Part shown: piece by piece, positions 1 through 9,946 of the stretch
Layout: each line of letters begins with the position of its first letter
Numbering within the stretch: position 1 is the first letter of the stretch
Assembly (NCBI GenBank): GCA_963727755.1
Contig: CAVSHN010000028.1
Coordinates: 1 to 64,000 of the forward strand
Direction of reading: 5' to 3'
DNA from: DASYAN01 sp963727755
Lineage (GTDB): Bacteria > Chloroflexota > Ktedonobacteria > Ktedonobacterales > Ktedonobacteraceae
DNA length: 64,000 bases
Notes under the pieces: model-generated
The model's input: the letters and a program-made list of their open reading frames with translations, nothing else
Database searches by the model: none
Told to the model about the DNA's origin: nothing
Program-made: the position numbers and the translations under genes

Positions 1-1
1 C

Positions 2-151
2 CTCCTTGACTCAACGCAGCGGCAGTTCGGTGTAAAGCGGATGTGCTACCGAGGAAGCATCGACGGCTGGTTGGAACTGCACCGAATGGGATTCGTGAGA
101 GAAGCTGGCCAGTACACTCATCCCCATCTTGGACACAGATCAGTTCTATGA
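2..151 (+). pseudogene. C-terminal fragment of an unidentified protein
   Basis: An open frame enters from the left edge and ends at a TGA near 151. It reads plausibly as protein (VKRMCYRGSIDGWLELHRMG) but I recognise no family. Only the last 49 residues are visible, so it may be the tail of a real gene or a remnant. Downstream, about 225-330 resembles the distal repeat block found again near 16300-16400 and 18160-18243. Confidence 0.25.
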
Positions 152-475
152 ACTTTGGTGAGCATTGCTCAGTAGAAGGTCTCAAAGTCTCAACATCTCT
201 CATTCACACGAAACGTTTACGAATTTCTGAACAGGATGTCATGGAGTCTTGCCCCTAGTCATGCCTAGTCCATGCGATAGAACATGTATGATGGTGGCGA
301 CTTAGGTATGGCGTCTGCAAAGCCTGAATGAAGATGGTTGCTGGGAATGGTCATCAGACAAGCCGAAGTTGCATCGATGGACTTACGAATACTTTTTTCG
401 TCGCCGAGAAGACGAGTAGCTTGGAAAGCCCATCACACACCACCGCCCATATCGGTGGGCCTATGTATTTTCTTA

Positions 476-1012
476 TTACTCACAACTATAATATTCAGAA
501 CTTAAATAAGAACGACCTGAATGATAAGGAGTAGAAGCATTTTTGGCTATATATCGCTCGTTAGCAGCATTAAACCATTCAGCAAGACGGGCATCATTAG
601 AACGGTTGTCAACAGCATTATTAAGCAAATTGCTAACACGTTGACTGGTAGTTTGTTTTTCAGTTCTTCGTCTACCAAAACATCCTCCTGCCAGAGTCCC
701 CTGATCGCTTGCGGAGGAATCGCTAACATGGAGGTCGGGCGTGGCGCCGAGACCGCAGGCCGGGTGGCCAGATCCGTGATCATCATCAGAGGGGATGAAG
801 TCATCTTGGTGCAGACTAAGACTTTGCAGTGCTGACTCCAACCTTGGGTCATCGTGCGACGACCCATGACCGTCTCTTGGCTCCTCTTTGTAGGTGTACA
901 ACTCTATTTCCCAAGGTCTTGGACCTACTTCTCTTACTTTTCCTGCTTTTCCTGCTTTTCCTGTTGAATTCTCAGTTACATCTTTTAATCTTGCTATTTC
1001 TCTTGGTCCCAT
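476..1012 (-). CDS. M1: polymorphic-tip small protein, copy 1
   Basis: This 178-residue protein belongs to no family I recognise. Residues 1-105 (start MGPREIARLKDVTENS) are shared with seven other genes in this window. They are rich in Ser, His and Asp, with the acidic core DDFIPSDDDHGSGHP and an ending GTLAGG, and look disordered; there is no signal peptide or membrane segment. After GTLAGG the tip is variable; here it carries RVSNLLNNAVDN and TPYHSGR, and it resembles the tip of M7. The start follows AAGAAAGGA with 7 bases to ATG. Upstream are the SD/anti-SD hairpin and the TATAAT box listed separately. The plus-strand frames opposite the gene are shadows. Confidence 0.6.
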   Translation of the reverse strand: MGPREIARLKDVTENSTGKAGKAGKVREVGPRPWEIELYTYKEEPRDGHGSSHDDPRLESALQSLSLHQDDFIPSDDDHGSGHPACGLGATPDLHVSDSSASDQGTLAGGCFGRRRTEKQTTSQRVSNLLNNAVDNRSNDARLAEWFNAANERYIAKNASTPYHSGRSYLSSEYYSCE

Positions 1013-1139
1013 GAGTTTGTCCTTTCTTGGAGAAGAAATCTCAACGGTATGTGTGCAAACGTCTCAACGCCTCACCATCTCTCATTCATACGAACCGTTC
1101 TCAAATTTCACCATACGATAATCAAAAGTTGGCGTATGT

Positions 1140-1211
1140 TCACCTCCTTTCTCAAGGAGGTGAGACCTTGACTGTCAACTCTGACAAATCGCGTATCCAG
1201 TTCTCATTATA
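1140..1211 (-). promoter_or_regulatory. M1 leader: -10 box, palindrome and SD/anti-SD hairpin
   Basis: Read on the minus strand there is a TATAAT at 1211-1206, then the 11-base palindrome TTGACAGTCAA (1178-1168), then a perfect 10-bp hairpin at 1163-1140, TCACCTCCTT-GAGA-AAGGAGGTGA. The left arm equals the anti-Shine-Dalgarno tail of 16S rRNA, the right arm is a full Shine-Dalgarno, and the loop is a GNRA tetraloop. No ATG follows at translation distance; the M1 start is about 130 bases further on. No good -35 lies 16-18 bases from the -10. The arrangement recurs before M5, M6, M7 and M8. Confidence 0.55.
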
Positions 1212-1229
1212 CCTGAATTGATCGAGCCA

Positions 1230-1560
1230 AATCTAGTCAAAAAGAGGCTTTTAGCAAATTGTGTGATGTTTATCTATTCTTCTATAGTATGAGTGTACAT
1301 TTCTGCTCAAACATACAACTGCTCCTTATGACTACATCAAGTTATGACATGCATAACAGCAAATTATCGCACATCATGATGTACACATTTACCGTGGGAT
1401 AACTGTGCAGATTCGCGCAGGTCCAAAGCCAAACCATATCGTTATAAACTGTCGACAACGTAACAACATCTACACGGGATGTTATGAAGTCTTGCTCCTC
1501 GTCAGGCCTCGTTGTAAAAAAGATAATCCGAACGATGAATGTGAGGAATGGCGATGGATG
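1230..1560. repeat. Distal repeat block upstream of M1
   Basis: About 300 bases resemble 12490-12720, 16045-16400 and 17905-18245 (shared words such as GATGTTTATCTATTCTTC and TACATTTCTG). It forms the upstream end of the long-type M modules. This copy is the most diverged. I see no convincing gene here or in 1561-1760. Confidence 0.6.
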
Positions 1561-1761
1561 CTCGCTACCTCATCCTTGACCAAGAGTGGGCCAGATCAAA
1601 ATATTCTGAGAAATGTCAATCATTCCCAATACACCACTGCCCATAAGACAAACGTACTTCACAAACCCTGCAACCTTCCACTTCCGTTTTCCAATCGTCT
1701 CTAAAGAAGAAGCACATAGGACACATTCTTCAAAATAACTCTTTCTTCGGGGGGACTATAC

Positions 1762-3102
1762 GTGGGTATTCAGATCACAGCCAATCAGGTCATTTCGATG
1801 GCTCCCGACGCCGGTTCTACAGCTGCTGGCAAGAAACTTGCTAATGTCAAACACTGGCAGCACATAGGACAAAATTCAGATGCGCTCTGGGGCGAATGCC
1901 AGGGCAGCGCACTCTATCAAGTTCGCATTGCACTTCCTACCCTCACTATCCAGTGTAGCTGTCCCAGCCGCAAACAGCCATGCAAGCATGGGCTTGGACT
2001 GCTTCTGCTAGCTGCTAATATACCAGATGCCGTTCCCGTCAGTGATCCGCCGGAGTGGATCACTACATGGTTGGCAAAGCGTGCCGCTACCAGCAAACGG
2101 AAAGAGACACAAGAAGCGCCCAAAGCAGCTCAATCGCCTACAGCCACACAACGCAAAACTGCGGAGAAACGCCTAGCGCAGGTCAATAAGGGCATTGAAC
2201 TCCTAGATCTCTGGCTTAACGACCTTGTGCGTAATGGACTGGGAAGTCTGGAGACACAACCCTCGACTATCTGGGAGAAACAGGCTGCCCAGATGGTCGA
2301 TGCACAGGCTCCGGGTCTGGCATCCTATCTCCGACGCATAGCAACCATCCCTAATGCATCGTCCAACTGGCCAGAGAAGCTACTGGCACAGATCGGAAAA
2401 CTCGCCCTGCTGAGCCAAGCATTCCACAGGATCGAGCAACTGGATGCCGCCATGCAAGAGGATATACGCCAACTCATCGGCTGGAATCTTAAAGAGGAAG
2501 AGGTTCTCGCTCATGGAGAACACATCACCGATACTTGGCTGATATTAGGGCAGACCCTCGAAGATATCGAGCGAGGACGCGCTCAACGCACATGGCTCCT
2601 TGGAACCACTACCAGACGCTCAGCACTTCTATTACAGTTCTCTTTTGCAGGAGTGCCATTTTCAATGCATTATCAGCTTGGGAGTTGTCAGAAAGCAGAA
2701 CTTGTGTACTGGCCCAGTGTACAACCACAACGCGCACTTATCGCAGCTCGCCAGGGAGAGATAGAGCAGTTCCCAGAATGTCTACCCGGTGTAGAAACGA
2801 TAGCTGCATTTCTTGATGATGTCACCAGCACGCTTGCCCGTTTTCCCTGGCGAGATCGCTTTTTATGTACGTTATGTCGGGTCACGCCTGTCTATGATGC
2901 AACAAGCAATCGCTGGCGCATCTGTGATCAGCATGGACAAGCGCTTCCCCTCGTCAAAGGCGAACACTGGCAATTATTAGCGCTCTCAGGTGGTGCACCG
3001 ATCGATTTCGCAGGCGAGTGGGATGGGGAGGCACTCTTGCCGCTTGGTATGCTGGTAAACCACACCTACCATACACTCTTGTGCGGGGATTATAAGGCAT
3101 GA
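1762..3102 (+). CDS. SWIM zinc finger family protein
   Basis: First gene of a five-gene operon. Residues 65-76 carry the SWIM signature CxCx6CxH (CSCPSRKQPCKH), a zinc-binding module for DNA or protein contacts. The rest (446 residues) is mostly helical with a Lys/Ala-rich linker near 115-135. The start is a GTG preceded by a GGGGGGA-like ribosome site. The last four bases (ATGA) overlap the DUF5691 gene, implying translational coupling. SWIM proteins of this type usually precede DUF5691, MoxR and VWA genes in bacteria; the biochemical role is unknown. It lies immediately after the M1 module. Confidence 0.9.
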   Translation: MGIQITANQVISMAPDAGSTAAGKKLANVKHWQHIGQNSDALWGECQGSALYQVRIALPTLTIQCSCPSRKQPCKHGLGLLLLAANIPDAVPVSDPPEWITTWLAKRAATSKRKETQEAPKAAQSPTATQRKTAEKRLAQVNKGIELLDLWLNDLVRNGLGSLETQPSTIWEKQAAQMVDAQAPGLASYLRRIATIPNASSNWPEKLLAQIGKLALLSQAFHRIEQLDAAMQEDIRQLIGWNLKEEEVLAHGEHITDTWLILGQTLEDIERGRAQRTWLLGTTTRRSALLLQFSFAGVPFSMHYQLGSCQKAELVYWPSVQPQRALIAARQGEIEQFPECLPGVETIAAFLDDVTSTLARFPWRDRFLCTLCRVTPVYDATSNRWRICDQHGQALPLVKGEHWQLLALSGGAPIDFAGEWDGEALLPLGMLVNHTYHTLLCGDYKA

Positions 3103-4629
3103 ATACACTTGTCACAACTGCAATTGTCGGAACGGGGCAGGTAGAAAATACCAATCTCGTCACTGACACACCTATTGATGCCTTGGCAGCACAACTGCCT
3201 GCGGATAATACTGAACGCTCGTTATTGCTTACCGCTGGAGCATGGGCCATTTACCGTCAAGCTGGTTATTGCGCCGAGCCTGCTCCAACAATTCCGCAAT
3301 CAGCTCAGGCAGAGGTACTGGCAAGTTGTTCAGCAAAAGCAGCCCATCTACTAGCAAGTCAGCTTCAAGGTGAGCACAGCGAGATACTTCCTGAGGCATT
3401 AGAATCGCTTGCAACAGGCCCATCTGCGCCTTCCACACGATCTGCTACCGCAAGCACTGGCCTATGGGACAAAGAACCAAGAGGTACGTTCTGCTCTGGT
3501 GCCTGTCCTTGGCGAGCGAGGGCGCTGGCTAAGCCAATTCAACCAGGAATGGAAATGGGTTAGCCAGCTTCTCTTACAGACCGAGAAGTTACTCCCAGCC
3601 AACATAGAGACCATCTGGCAAGAAGGCACGCTTGATGAGCGAAGCATGATCCTGCGGAACATGCGTGAAGTTGATCCAGCCAGAGCACGTGATTGGCTAA
3701 CGGAGGTCTGGAAAAAGGAAAAGGCAGAAACAAGGACAGTTTTGCTTGCAACATTTGAGGTGAATCTTTCCTTAGAGGACGAACCATTTCTTGAAAAAGC
3801 TCTGGATGATCGTAGCACCAATGTGCAATCTCTTGCCGTCTCGTTGCTAGCACGCCTTCCAGATTCTGCGTTAGTGCAACGTATGCAAACTCGTGCAGAT
3901 ACTATTCTTACCTATACCAAAGGCAAAATTACTATCACTTCTCTCGAAACTATTGATGAGCATTGGGTACATGATGGTCTTGACAAGGATGGTGCCGCAA
4001 AGACCTCGACGCTTCAGCAGATCATCTCATTCGTTGTTCCCCATCATTGGGAAGAACGCTTTGCTATGATACCCGAAAAGCTCGTTTCTATCCTTAAAAA
4101 AGATGATGAGTCGACAATACTAGTAGCCTGGTCCCAAGCAACAGTGCGCCATCGTGCCGCAAACTGGAGTCTACCACTGCTGGGAAAGTGGCACGGCTTA
4201 CTCAAAAAGAGCAAGAACTACACAGACCTACAGCTTGCTATCCAATTGCTAACTTGCTTGCCACAGCAGGAAGCAGAGAATGTCATTACCCATCTGCTTC
4301 TTGATTATCCATATTGGTACTATGCGCTCGCAGTTTTACCTCGACCCTGGAGTCACCAATTCGGAGAGGTGTGTCTGCAAGTACTTCAAGACCATGTACG
4401 TAATCTTAAACAGAGTGAACCAGAATACTATAAATGGAATGCTATTCTGGATGCAATTGCTATAGCATTGCCTAAATCATGCTTTGAGAGAGCACTCCAG
4501 CCGTGGGAGATACGAGAGAAAGATGAGAAGGAGAAGAAAGGCTGGGCAATTTCACACTGGCAAAGCAAGTTAACAGACTTTTCTGAAGTACTGAGAATAC
4601 GCAAACAAATTCTGGAGGAAATCAAATAA
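3099..4629 (+). pseudogene. DUF5691 family protein, frameshifted
   Basis: The N-terminal ~103 residues lie in one frame (3099-3563) and the remaining ~400 in another (3409-4629), so a single-base shift near 3400-3410 splits an otherwise complete gene. The combined product matches the usual ~500-residue, helix-rich DUF5691 protein that accompanies SWIM, MoxR and VWA genes. The start ATG overlaps the SWIM stop and the end overlaps the MoxR start (TAATG), so the operon architecture is intact. No catalytic motif is evident. The shift may be a sequencing error, because the neighbouring genes are undamaged. Confidence 0.8.
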
Positions 4630-5747
4630 TGACCATATCCAACGGCTCGACCAATCACACTGATGATTTGAATGCTATTTTGCGCCACCACGCTGAACTG
4701 CAATACGCTGAAGAACTTGCCGAACTGGCCAAAACAGATACTCACCAGCGTCCCCCAAACTGGGCGCTCTCACCGTGGGCTGTACGCACCTATTTGATGG
4801 GTGGAAAGCTGAAAAACGGTTTTGAGATCACTCCCAAATATATTGGCAATGCCCGCTTGATTGAAGTCGCCGTCGCCACACTGGCAACTGATCGCGCACT
4901 CCTGCTCTATGGTGTTCCGGGCACAGCCAAGTCATGGACAAGTGAGCATATTGCAGCCGCCATCACAGGAGACTCAACGCTCCTCATCCAGGGAACGGCA
5001 GGAACAGACGAAAGTGCCATTCGTTATGGCTGGAATTATGCCAGATTGCTCGCCGAGGGACCATCACTAGCGGCACTTGTAGTCAGCCCGATGATGAACG
5101 CGATGCAAACAGGTAAGATTGCACGCATCGAAGAATTGACGCGTATTCCCAGCGAAGTTCAAGATACCTTGATCACTATTCTCTCAGAGAAAACACTGCC
5201 CATCCCCGAACTGAACACAGAGGTACAGGCCCGCAAAGGCTTTAACGTTATAGCCACAGCCAATAACCGAGACAAAGGTGTCAACGAACTTTCAAGCGCC
5301 TTAATGCGACGCTTCAACACGGTTGTTCTTCCGCTGCCCAACACTATAGAGGAGGAAGTTGATATTGTGGAGCGACGTGTTGCCAGTTTGGGGAAAGCAC
5401 TTGAACTACCAGCGGAGAAGCCTGCACTAGAGGAGATCCGCCGTGTCGTGACCATTTTCCGTGAGTTGCGTGACGGTGTGACGATGGATGGCAAAACCAA
5501 GGTCAAAGCACCAAGTGGAACGCTTTCTACCGCTGAAGCTATCTCTGTCATCAATAGTGGTCTGGCCATGGCTGGCTATTACGGCGATGGGATATTGCGA
5601 GCTGGCGATCTAGCAACAGGCATCACAGGGGCAATTGTGAGGGACCCAGTCCAGGATCGTGTCGTTTGGCTGGAATACTTGCAGACGGTTGTAAAAGATC
5701 GTAATGGTTGGAAAGATCTGTATCGTGCTTGTCATGAGGTGCTGTAA
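4629..5747 (+). CDS. MoxR-type AAA+ ATPase
   Basis: AAA+ ATPase of 372 residues. Walker A is GVPGTAKS (residues 95-102) and the sensor-1 region is IATANNRDKG. The Walker B position reads ARIEEL, so the usual Asp-Glu is Glu-Glu. MoxR ATPases commonly act as chaperones with a von Willebrand factor A partner, and a VWA gene lies two genes downstream. The start overlaps the preceding stop and the next gene begins at the following base, so translation is probably coupled. The substrate is unknown. Confidence 0.9.
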   Translation: MTISNGSTNHTDDLNAILRHHAELQYAEELAELAKTDTHQRPPNWALSPWAVRTYLMGGKLKNGFEITPKYIGNARLIEVAVATLATDRALLLYGVPGTAKSWTSEHIAAAITGDSTLLIQGTAGTDESAIRYGWNYARLLAEGPSLAALVVSPMMNAMQTGKIARIEELTRIPSEVQDTLITILSEKTLPIPELNTEVQARKGFNVIATANNRDKGVNELSSALMRRFNTVVLPLPNTIEEEVDIVERRVASLGKALELPAEKPALEEIRRVVTIFRELRDGVTMDGKTKVKAPSGTLSTAEAISVINSGLAMAGYYGDGILRAGDLATGITGAIVRDPVQDRVVWLEYLQTVVKDRNGWKDLYRACHEVL

Positions 5748-8081
5748 GTGAATCTTCACGTTTTCGGCATACGCCACCATGGACCAGGGTGTGCACGCAG
5801 TTTGCGTGCTGCCCTGGAGCAGCTAGAGCCAGACATTGTACTCGTTGAAGGTCCCCCAGACGCACAAGGAGTGCTTCCACTGCTGGCCCATCAGGATATG
5901 AAACCGCCTGTGGCGCTGCTCATCTATGTGCCCGAAAAACCAAAACACGCGGTCTATTATCCATTTACAACCTTTTCACCAGAGTGGCAAGCACTAAGCT
6001 ATGCCCTATCACACAGCATACCTAGCCGTTTTATCGATTTGCCACAAGCCATTCAACTAGCAAAGATGGCAGAAGACGAGAGCGAGAAACCAGAGTCAGC
6101 CGAAATACCAGCGCCAGTTGACAAAACAGATGTTTCTCAAATGAACGCAGCAACTCTAGCCCCACCGCTTACGGCAGCTCCACCCGAAGACTTGCATGCA
6201 ACAAGTTTTCAGGAAGATCCACTAGCTCTCCTTGCCCAGGCGGCGGGATACACGGATCATGAATTGTGGTGGGAGAGGCAGATTGAGCAGCGTCACAACG
6301 CGACAGGCCTGTTCGAAAGCATCCTTGAAGCAATGAGCGAATTGCGTGCCGACGCACCCCCAAAGGATGAGCAGGAAGCACAACGCGAGGCCCATATGCG
6401 TCAGATGATCCGAACAGCCCAGAAAGAGGGCTATCAGCGCATTGCAGTCATATGCGGAGCATGGCATGCCCCGGTACTTATCAATCCAGGGCCAGCCAAA
6501 ACCGACACCGAAATCCTCAAAGGACTGAAACGGATCAAGACTGAAGCAACCTGGATACCCTGGACCAATTCACGTCTCTCATATCACAGTGGCTATGGTG
6601 CGGGAGTTAACTCGCCGGGTTGGTATGAACATCTTTGGACTGTTCCCGGCAATGTCACCACTCATTGGATAACGCGAGCTGCACATCTGTTACGCGAACA
6701 AGGACTCGATGCATCCTCAGCCAGTGTGATCGAAGCCGTCCGGCTCAGCGATGCCCTAGCTGCTCTGCGAGACCTGCCAATGCCGGGGCTAGCAGAGTGC
6801 CATGAAAGTATCAAAACGGTTTTGTGCAATGGAAATGCTGAACCAATGAGTCTCATCCGTGAGAAACTAGAGATTGGTGAAATACTCGGACAGGTACCAG
6901 CCGAGACTCCCATGGTTCCACTTCAGCGCGATCTGGAAAGTCGGCAGCGTCAATTGAGTCTCAAGCCTTCAGCAGAGATTAAGAAGCTTGAACTCGATCT
7001 GCGTAATGAAACCGACCGAGCCCGCAGTCAACTCTTGCATCGGCTCAGGTTGTTAGGTATTGAGTGGGGCACACCGCAACGCGTCTATGGAAAAAAGGGA
7101 ACCTTTCATGAGCACTGGCAGATTCGCTGGCAGGTCGAATTTGCAGTACCATTGATTGAGGCCAATATCTGGGGCAACACCATCGAGGGTGCCGCAACAG
7201 CCTTCGCCTGTCATAAGGCTAACGAGCTGGATGCTTTACCTCAGTTAACCGAATTGCTGGATAAAACAATCCTGGCGGAATTATCTGGAGCGATTGACCA
7301 CCTATTACAGGCCATCCAAAGGCGAGCCGCGGTTTCTGCTGATGTGCAACACTTGATGAATGCACTTTCGCCACTGGCACGAGTAGTTCGCTATGGAGAC
7401 GTACGCCAGACAAAAGCAGAACTCATTCTGCCAATCATAGACAGTCTGTTTGAGCGCATTATCATTGGCTTACCGGGGGCATGTGCCTCGCTTGATGATG
7501 ATGCCGCACGTTCCATGATCGATAGCGTTGACCAAGTGCAAGAGAGTATCAAGTTGCTAGACCGTGAGGAACAACGTCAAGAATGGCAGAGCATATTACG
7601 CACATTAATCGAGCGAGAAAGTATCCACGGGCTACTACAAGGCGGCTGTTGTCGCCTCTTGTTGGAGCAGAGAGCATTAGATGAAAACGAACTCCAAAAG
7701 CTCACAGGCCTAGCGCTCTCCACAGCCAATCCAGCAACCCGAGCCGCAGCCTGGATAGAGGGCGTGTTACGGGGAAGTGGATTGCTTGTTCTCCACCAGG
7801 ATGGGCTCTGGCGTGCCTTAGATCGTTGGATGAGTGAGCTTGATAGCGAGGCTTTTGATACCCTTGTACCCATTTTACGGCGAGCATTTTCTGGTTTCCA
7901 GACCCCTGAGCGCAGAAAAATGGGAGAAAAGGTCAAACACTTATATACTCCACAATCAGGGCAGGTAGGCAATAGGCACACAACACCATTTGAAGACTCT
8001 CTGCTCATTGACAAGCGGAGGGGAGAACGTGTGTTACCAGTATTAGCACAAGTTATGGGGGTGACATACCATGGCAATTGA
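5748..8081 (+). CDS. DUF5682 family protein
   Basis: A 777-residue protein matching DUF5682, which occurs in SWIM/MoxR/VWA clusters. Visible motifs are GIRHHGPG at residues 7-14, VEGPPD with Glu34, and AVICGAWHAP near residue 236. This G-x-x-H ... E-G ... G-x-x-H pattern resembles the TIKI/TraB/EreA-like metal-dependent fold; that comparison is my inference. The rest is helical, with an acidic low-complexity linker around 108-160. It starts with GTG directly after the MoxR stop and overlaps the VWA gene by 11 bases. No signal peptide. Confidence 0.88.
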   Translation: MNLHVFGIRHHGPGCARSLRAALEQLEPDIVLVEGPPDAQGVLPLLAHQDMKPPVALLIYVPEKPKHAVYYPFTTFSPEWQALSYALSHSIPSRFIDLPQAIQLAKMAEDESEKPESAEIPAPVDKTDVSQMNAATLAPPLTAAPPEDLHATSFQEDPLALLAQAAGYTDHELWWERQIEQRHNATGLFESILEAMSELRADAPPKDEQEAQREAHMRQMIRTAQKEGYQRIAVICGAWHAPVLINPGPAKTDTEILKGLKRIKTEATWIPWTNSRLSYHSGYGAGVNSPGWYEHLWTVPGNVTTHWITRAAHLLREQGLDASSASVIEAVRLSDALAALRDLPMPGLAECHESIKTVLCNGNAEPMSLIREKLEIGEILGQVPAETPMVPLQRDLESRQRQLSLKPSAEIKKLELDLRNETDRARSQLLHRLRLLGIEWGTPQRVYGKKGTFHEHWQIRWQVEFAVPLIEANIWGNTIEGAATAFACHKANELDALPQLTELLDKTILAELSGAIDHLLQAIQRRAAVSADVQHLMNALSPLARVVRYGDVRQTKAELILPIIDSLFERIIIGLPGACASLDDDAARSMIDSVDQVQESIKLLDREEQRQEWQSILRTLIERESIHGLLQGGCCRLLLEQRALDENELQKLTGLALSTANPATRAAAWIEGVLRGSGLLVLHQDGLWRALDRWMSELDSEAFDTLVPILRRAFSGFQTPERRKMGEKVKHLYTPQSGQVGNRHTTPFEDSLLIDKRRGERVLPVLAQVMGVTYHGN

Positions 8082-9261
8082 TGAATCAGAGCGTCTCCGG
8101 CGTTGGCGGCTTATATTGGGTAAAGATGCGCAAGAGGGCATGTGCTCAGCTACAGGTGAGGGGAAGAGTGGAAGTCTAGAGCTAAGTAAGCATGATCTAG
8201 GAATGGACCGTGTACTAGAAGCCCTCTATGACTCGGATCGTTCTGCGGGATTGGGAAGCTCATCGCCCAATGTTGCACGCTGGCTAGGTGATATCCGCAC
8301 CTACTTCCCATCCTCAACGGTACGTATCATGCAGAAAGATGCCCTTGAGCGCCTCAATCTCAAACAAATGCTTCTTGAGCCAGAAATGCTAGAGCAAGTA
8401 GAGGCTGATGTACATCTCGTCGCTTCTTTGCTTTCCCTCAGCAAAGTTATCCCGGAGAAGACAAAGGACACTGCACGACAAGTAGTACGCAAAGTTGTTG
8501 AAGAACTGGAACGGAAGCTAGCCAACCCATTGCTCCAAGCCGTACGTGGTAGCCTTAACCGAGCAACTCGTACCTACCGTCCGCGCTATAATGAGGTTGA
8601 CTGGGATCGTACCATACGCCTGAACCTGAAAAACTACCAACCCGAGCATGGTACGATTATTGCCGAGCGGCTGGTTGGATACGGGCACAAGCGTTCCGCG
8701 CTGCGTGATATCGTCCTCTGTGTAGATCAAAGTGGCTCAATGGCATCTTCAGTCGTCTATTCTGGCATCTTTGGGGCCGTACTAGCGACGCTAAGAGCTG
8801 TCAGCACGCGAATGGTAGTTTTTGATACATCCGTTGTCGATCTAACCGAGGACTTGCATGATCCAGTAGATTTGCTCTTTGGCACCCAGCTTGGCGGTGG
8901 CACGGACATCAATCTGGCCTTAACGTATTGTCAGCAGATCATTACCCGACCGACACAAACCATCCTCGTACTGATTACCGATCTCTATGAGGGAGGTAGT
9001 CGGGAAGGAATGCTGCGCAGGGCGGCAGAATTGGTGGGCAGCGGTGTTCAGGTGGTGTGTTTGCTCGCTCTTAGTGATCAGGGTGCACCAGGCTTTGATC
9101 GATACAACGCGGCGGCACTGGCTGAAATGGGTATTCCTGCATTTGCCTGCACACCGGACTTATTCCCAGATTTAATGGCTGCGGCCATCCAGCGCCAGGA
9201 TCTGGGAATGTGGGCAGCAAGGAACGATATTGTCACGGCACGAGGGAAAGAAAAAGAGTAG
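8071..9261 (+). CDS. VWA domain-containing protein (MoxR partner)
   Basis: A 396-residue protein with an N-terminal helical region (1-210) and a C-terminal von Willebrand factor A domain. The metal-ion-dependent adhesion site is DQSGS (Asp219, Ser221, Ser223), with Thr278 in GGGTDI and Asp in LITDLYEGG. It resembles the CoxE-like VWA proteins paired with MoxR ATPases. It is the last gene of the operon and overlaps the DUF5682 gene by 11 bases. The stop lies next to repeat sequence at 9268, so any further genes may have been lost at this junction. Confidence 0.9.
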   Translation: MAIDESERLRRWRLILGKDAQEGMCSATGEGKSGSLELSKHDLGMDRVLEALYDSDRSAGLGSSSPNVARWLGDIRTYFPSSTVRIMQKDALERLNLKQMLLEPEMLEQVEADVHLVASLLSLSKVIPEKTKDTARQVVRKVVEELERKLANPLLQAVRGSLNRATRTYRPRYNEVDWDRTIRLNLKNYQPEHGTIIAERLVGYGHKRSALRDIVLCVDQSGSMASSVVYSGIFGAVLATLRAVSTRMVVFDTSVVDLTEDLHDPVDLLFGTQLGGGTDINLALTYCQQIITRPTQTILVLITDLYEGGSREGMLRRAAELVGSGVQVVCLLALSDQGAPGFDRYNAAALAEMGIPAFACTPDLFPDLMAAAIQRQDLGMWAARNDIVTARGKEKE

Positions 9262-9267
9262 CGGTTC

Positions 9268-9363
9268 GCTGAAATCTTGAACCATTTGGCCAAAGTTTGA
9301 CGCTTCGCTTCCCGGTCAATGTTTCCGGCTACCGCTGTCATATCTTCTCAAAACGTGGGATCA
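9268..9363. repeat. 3' boundary element, short copy (downstream of M2)
   Basis: About 95 bases match 14112-14205 and 17035-17130 (for example GAAATCTTGAACCATTTGG and CTCAAAACGTGGGATCA). On the minus strand the three copies all lie just after the stop of an M gene (M2, M6, M8). They encode a recurring short frame (AGNMDREAKRQTLAKWFKIS) that may be a remnant of a transposase or other gene. This copy is truncated between the VWA stop and the M2 tip. Confidence 0.6.
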
Positions 9364-9946
9364 ACGACGTGAGGGGGGGGGTTTGTTATATTGTTCATCT
9401 GACCTAGCTTTACGACGATCACGCCGAATCCAACCGGCGCTCCCCAGATGTGGGTTTGAGAAGCCGAGCCCCTCTACTCGTTCGTTTACCCGTCCGAGTT
9501 CTAAGGGCAAAAGTAGACGTTGCACATCCAAAGTATGCACCCGTCTGTTTACTCGTCTGCCTGTCGTGCGTTGGGGGGGCGCTTCCCCTGCCCCTGAGTT
9601 CCACGAGTGGAGGCTGAGGAGTGCACCTCCTGCCAGAGTCCCCAGAATCGCTTGCGGAGGAAGCGCTAGCATGGAGGTCGGGCGTGGCGCCGAGACCGAA
9701 GGCCGGGTGGCCAGATCCGTGATCATCATCAGAAGGGATGAAGTCATCTTGGTGCAGACTGAGACTTTGCAGTGCTGACTCCAACCTTGGGTCATCGTGC
9801 GACGACCCATGACCGTCTCTTGGCTCCTCTTTGTAGATGTACAACTCTATTTCCCAAGGTCTTGGACCTACTTTTCCTGCTTTTCCTACTTTTTCTGTTG
9901 AATTAGCAGTGACATCTTTCGATCTTGCTATTTCTCTTGGTCCCAT
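9361..9946 (-). pseudogene. M2: polymorphic-tip small protein, frameshifted
   Basis: Copy 2. The conserved N-terminal part begins at 9946 (MGPREIARSKDVTANS) behind the same AAGAAAGGA site. Near 9650 one extra base (GCGATTCTGGGG against GCGATCTGGGG elsewhere) shifts the frame just before GTLAGG. Read through, the tip begins ALLSLHSWNSG and ends with RRKARSDEQY, the same type as M6. The 10050-10185 segment upstream lacks the SD/anti-SD hairpin and the -10 box, so this copy also appears to have lost its regulatory leader. Confidence 0.55.

Noticed and set aside
829..1121. Plus-strand frames MYNSISQGLGP... repeated beside every M gene
   Set aside because: They are antisense shadows of the conserved M coding region, lack ribosome sites, and vary in length between copies.
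1168..1178. TTGACA of the leader palindrome as a -35 box for the M genes
   Set aside because: No -10-like hexamer lies 16-18 bases downstream on the minus strand; the TATAAT is upstream of it instead.
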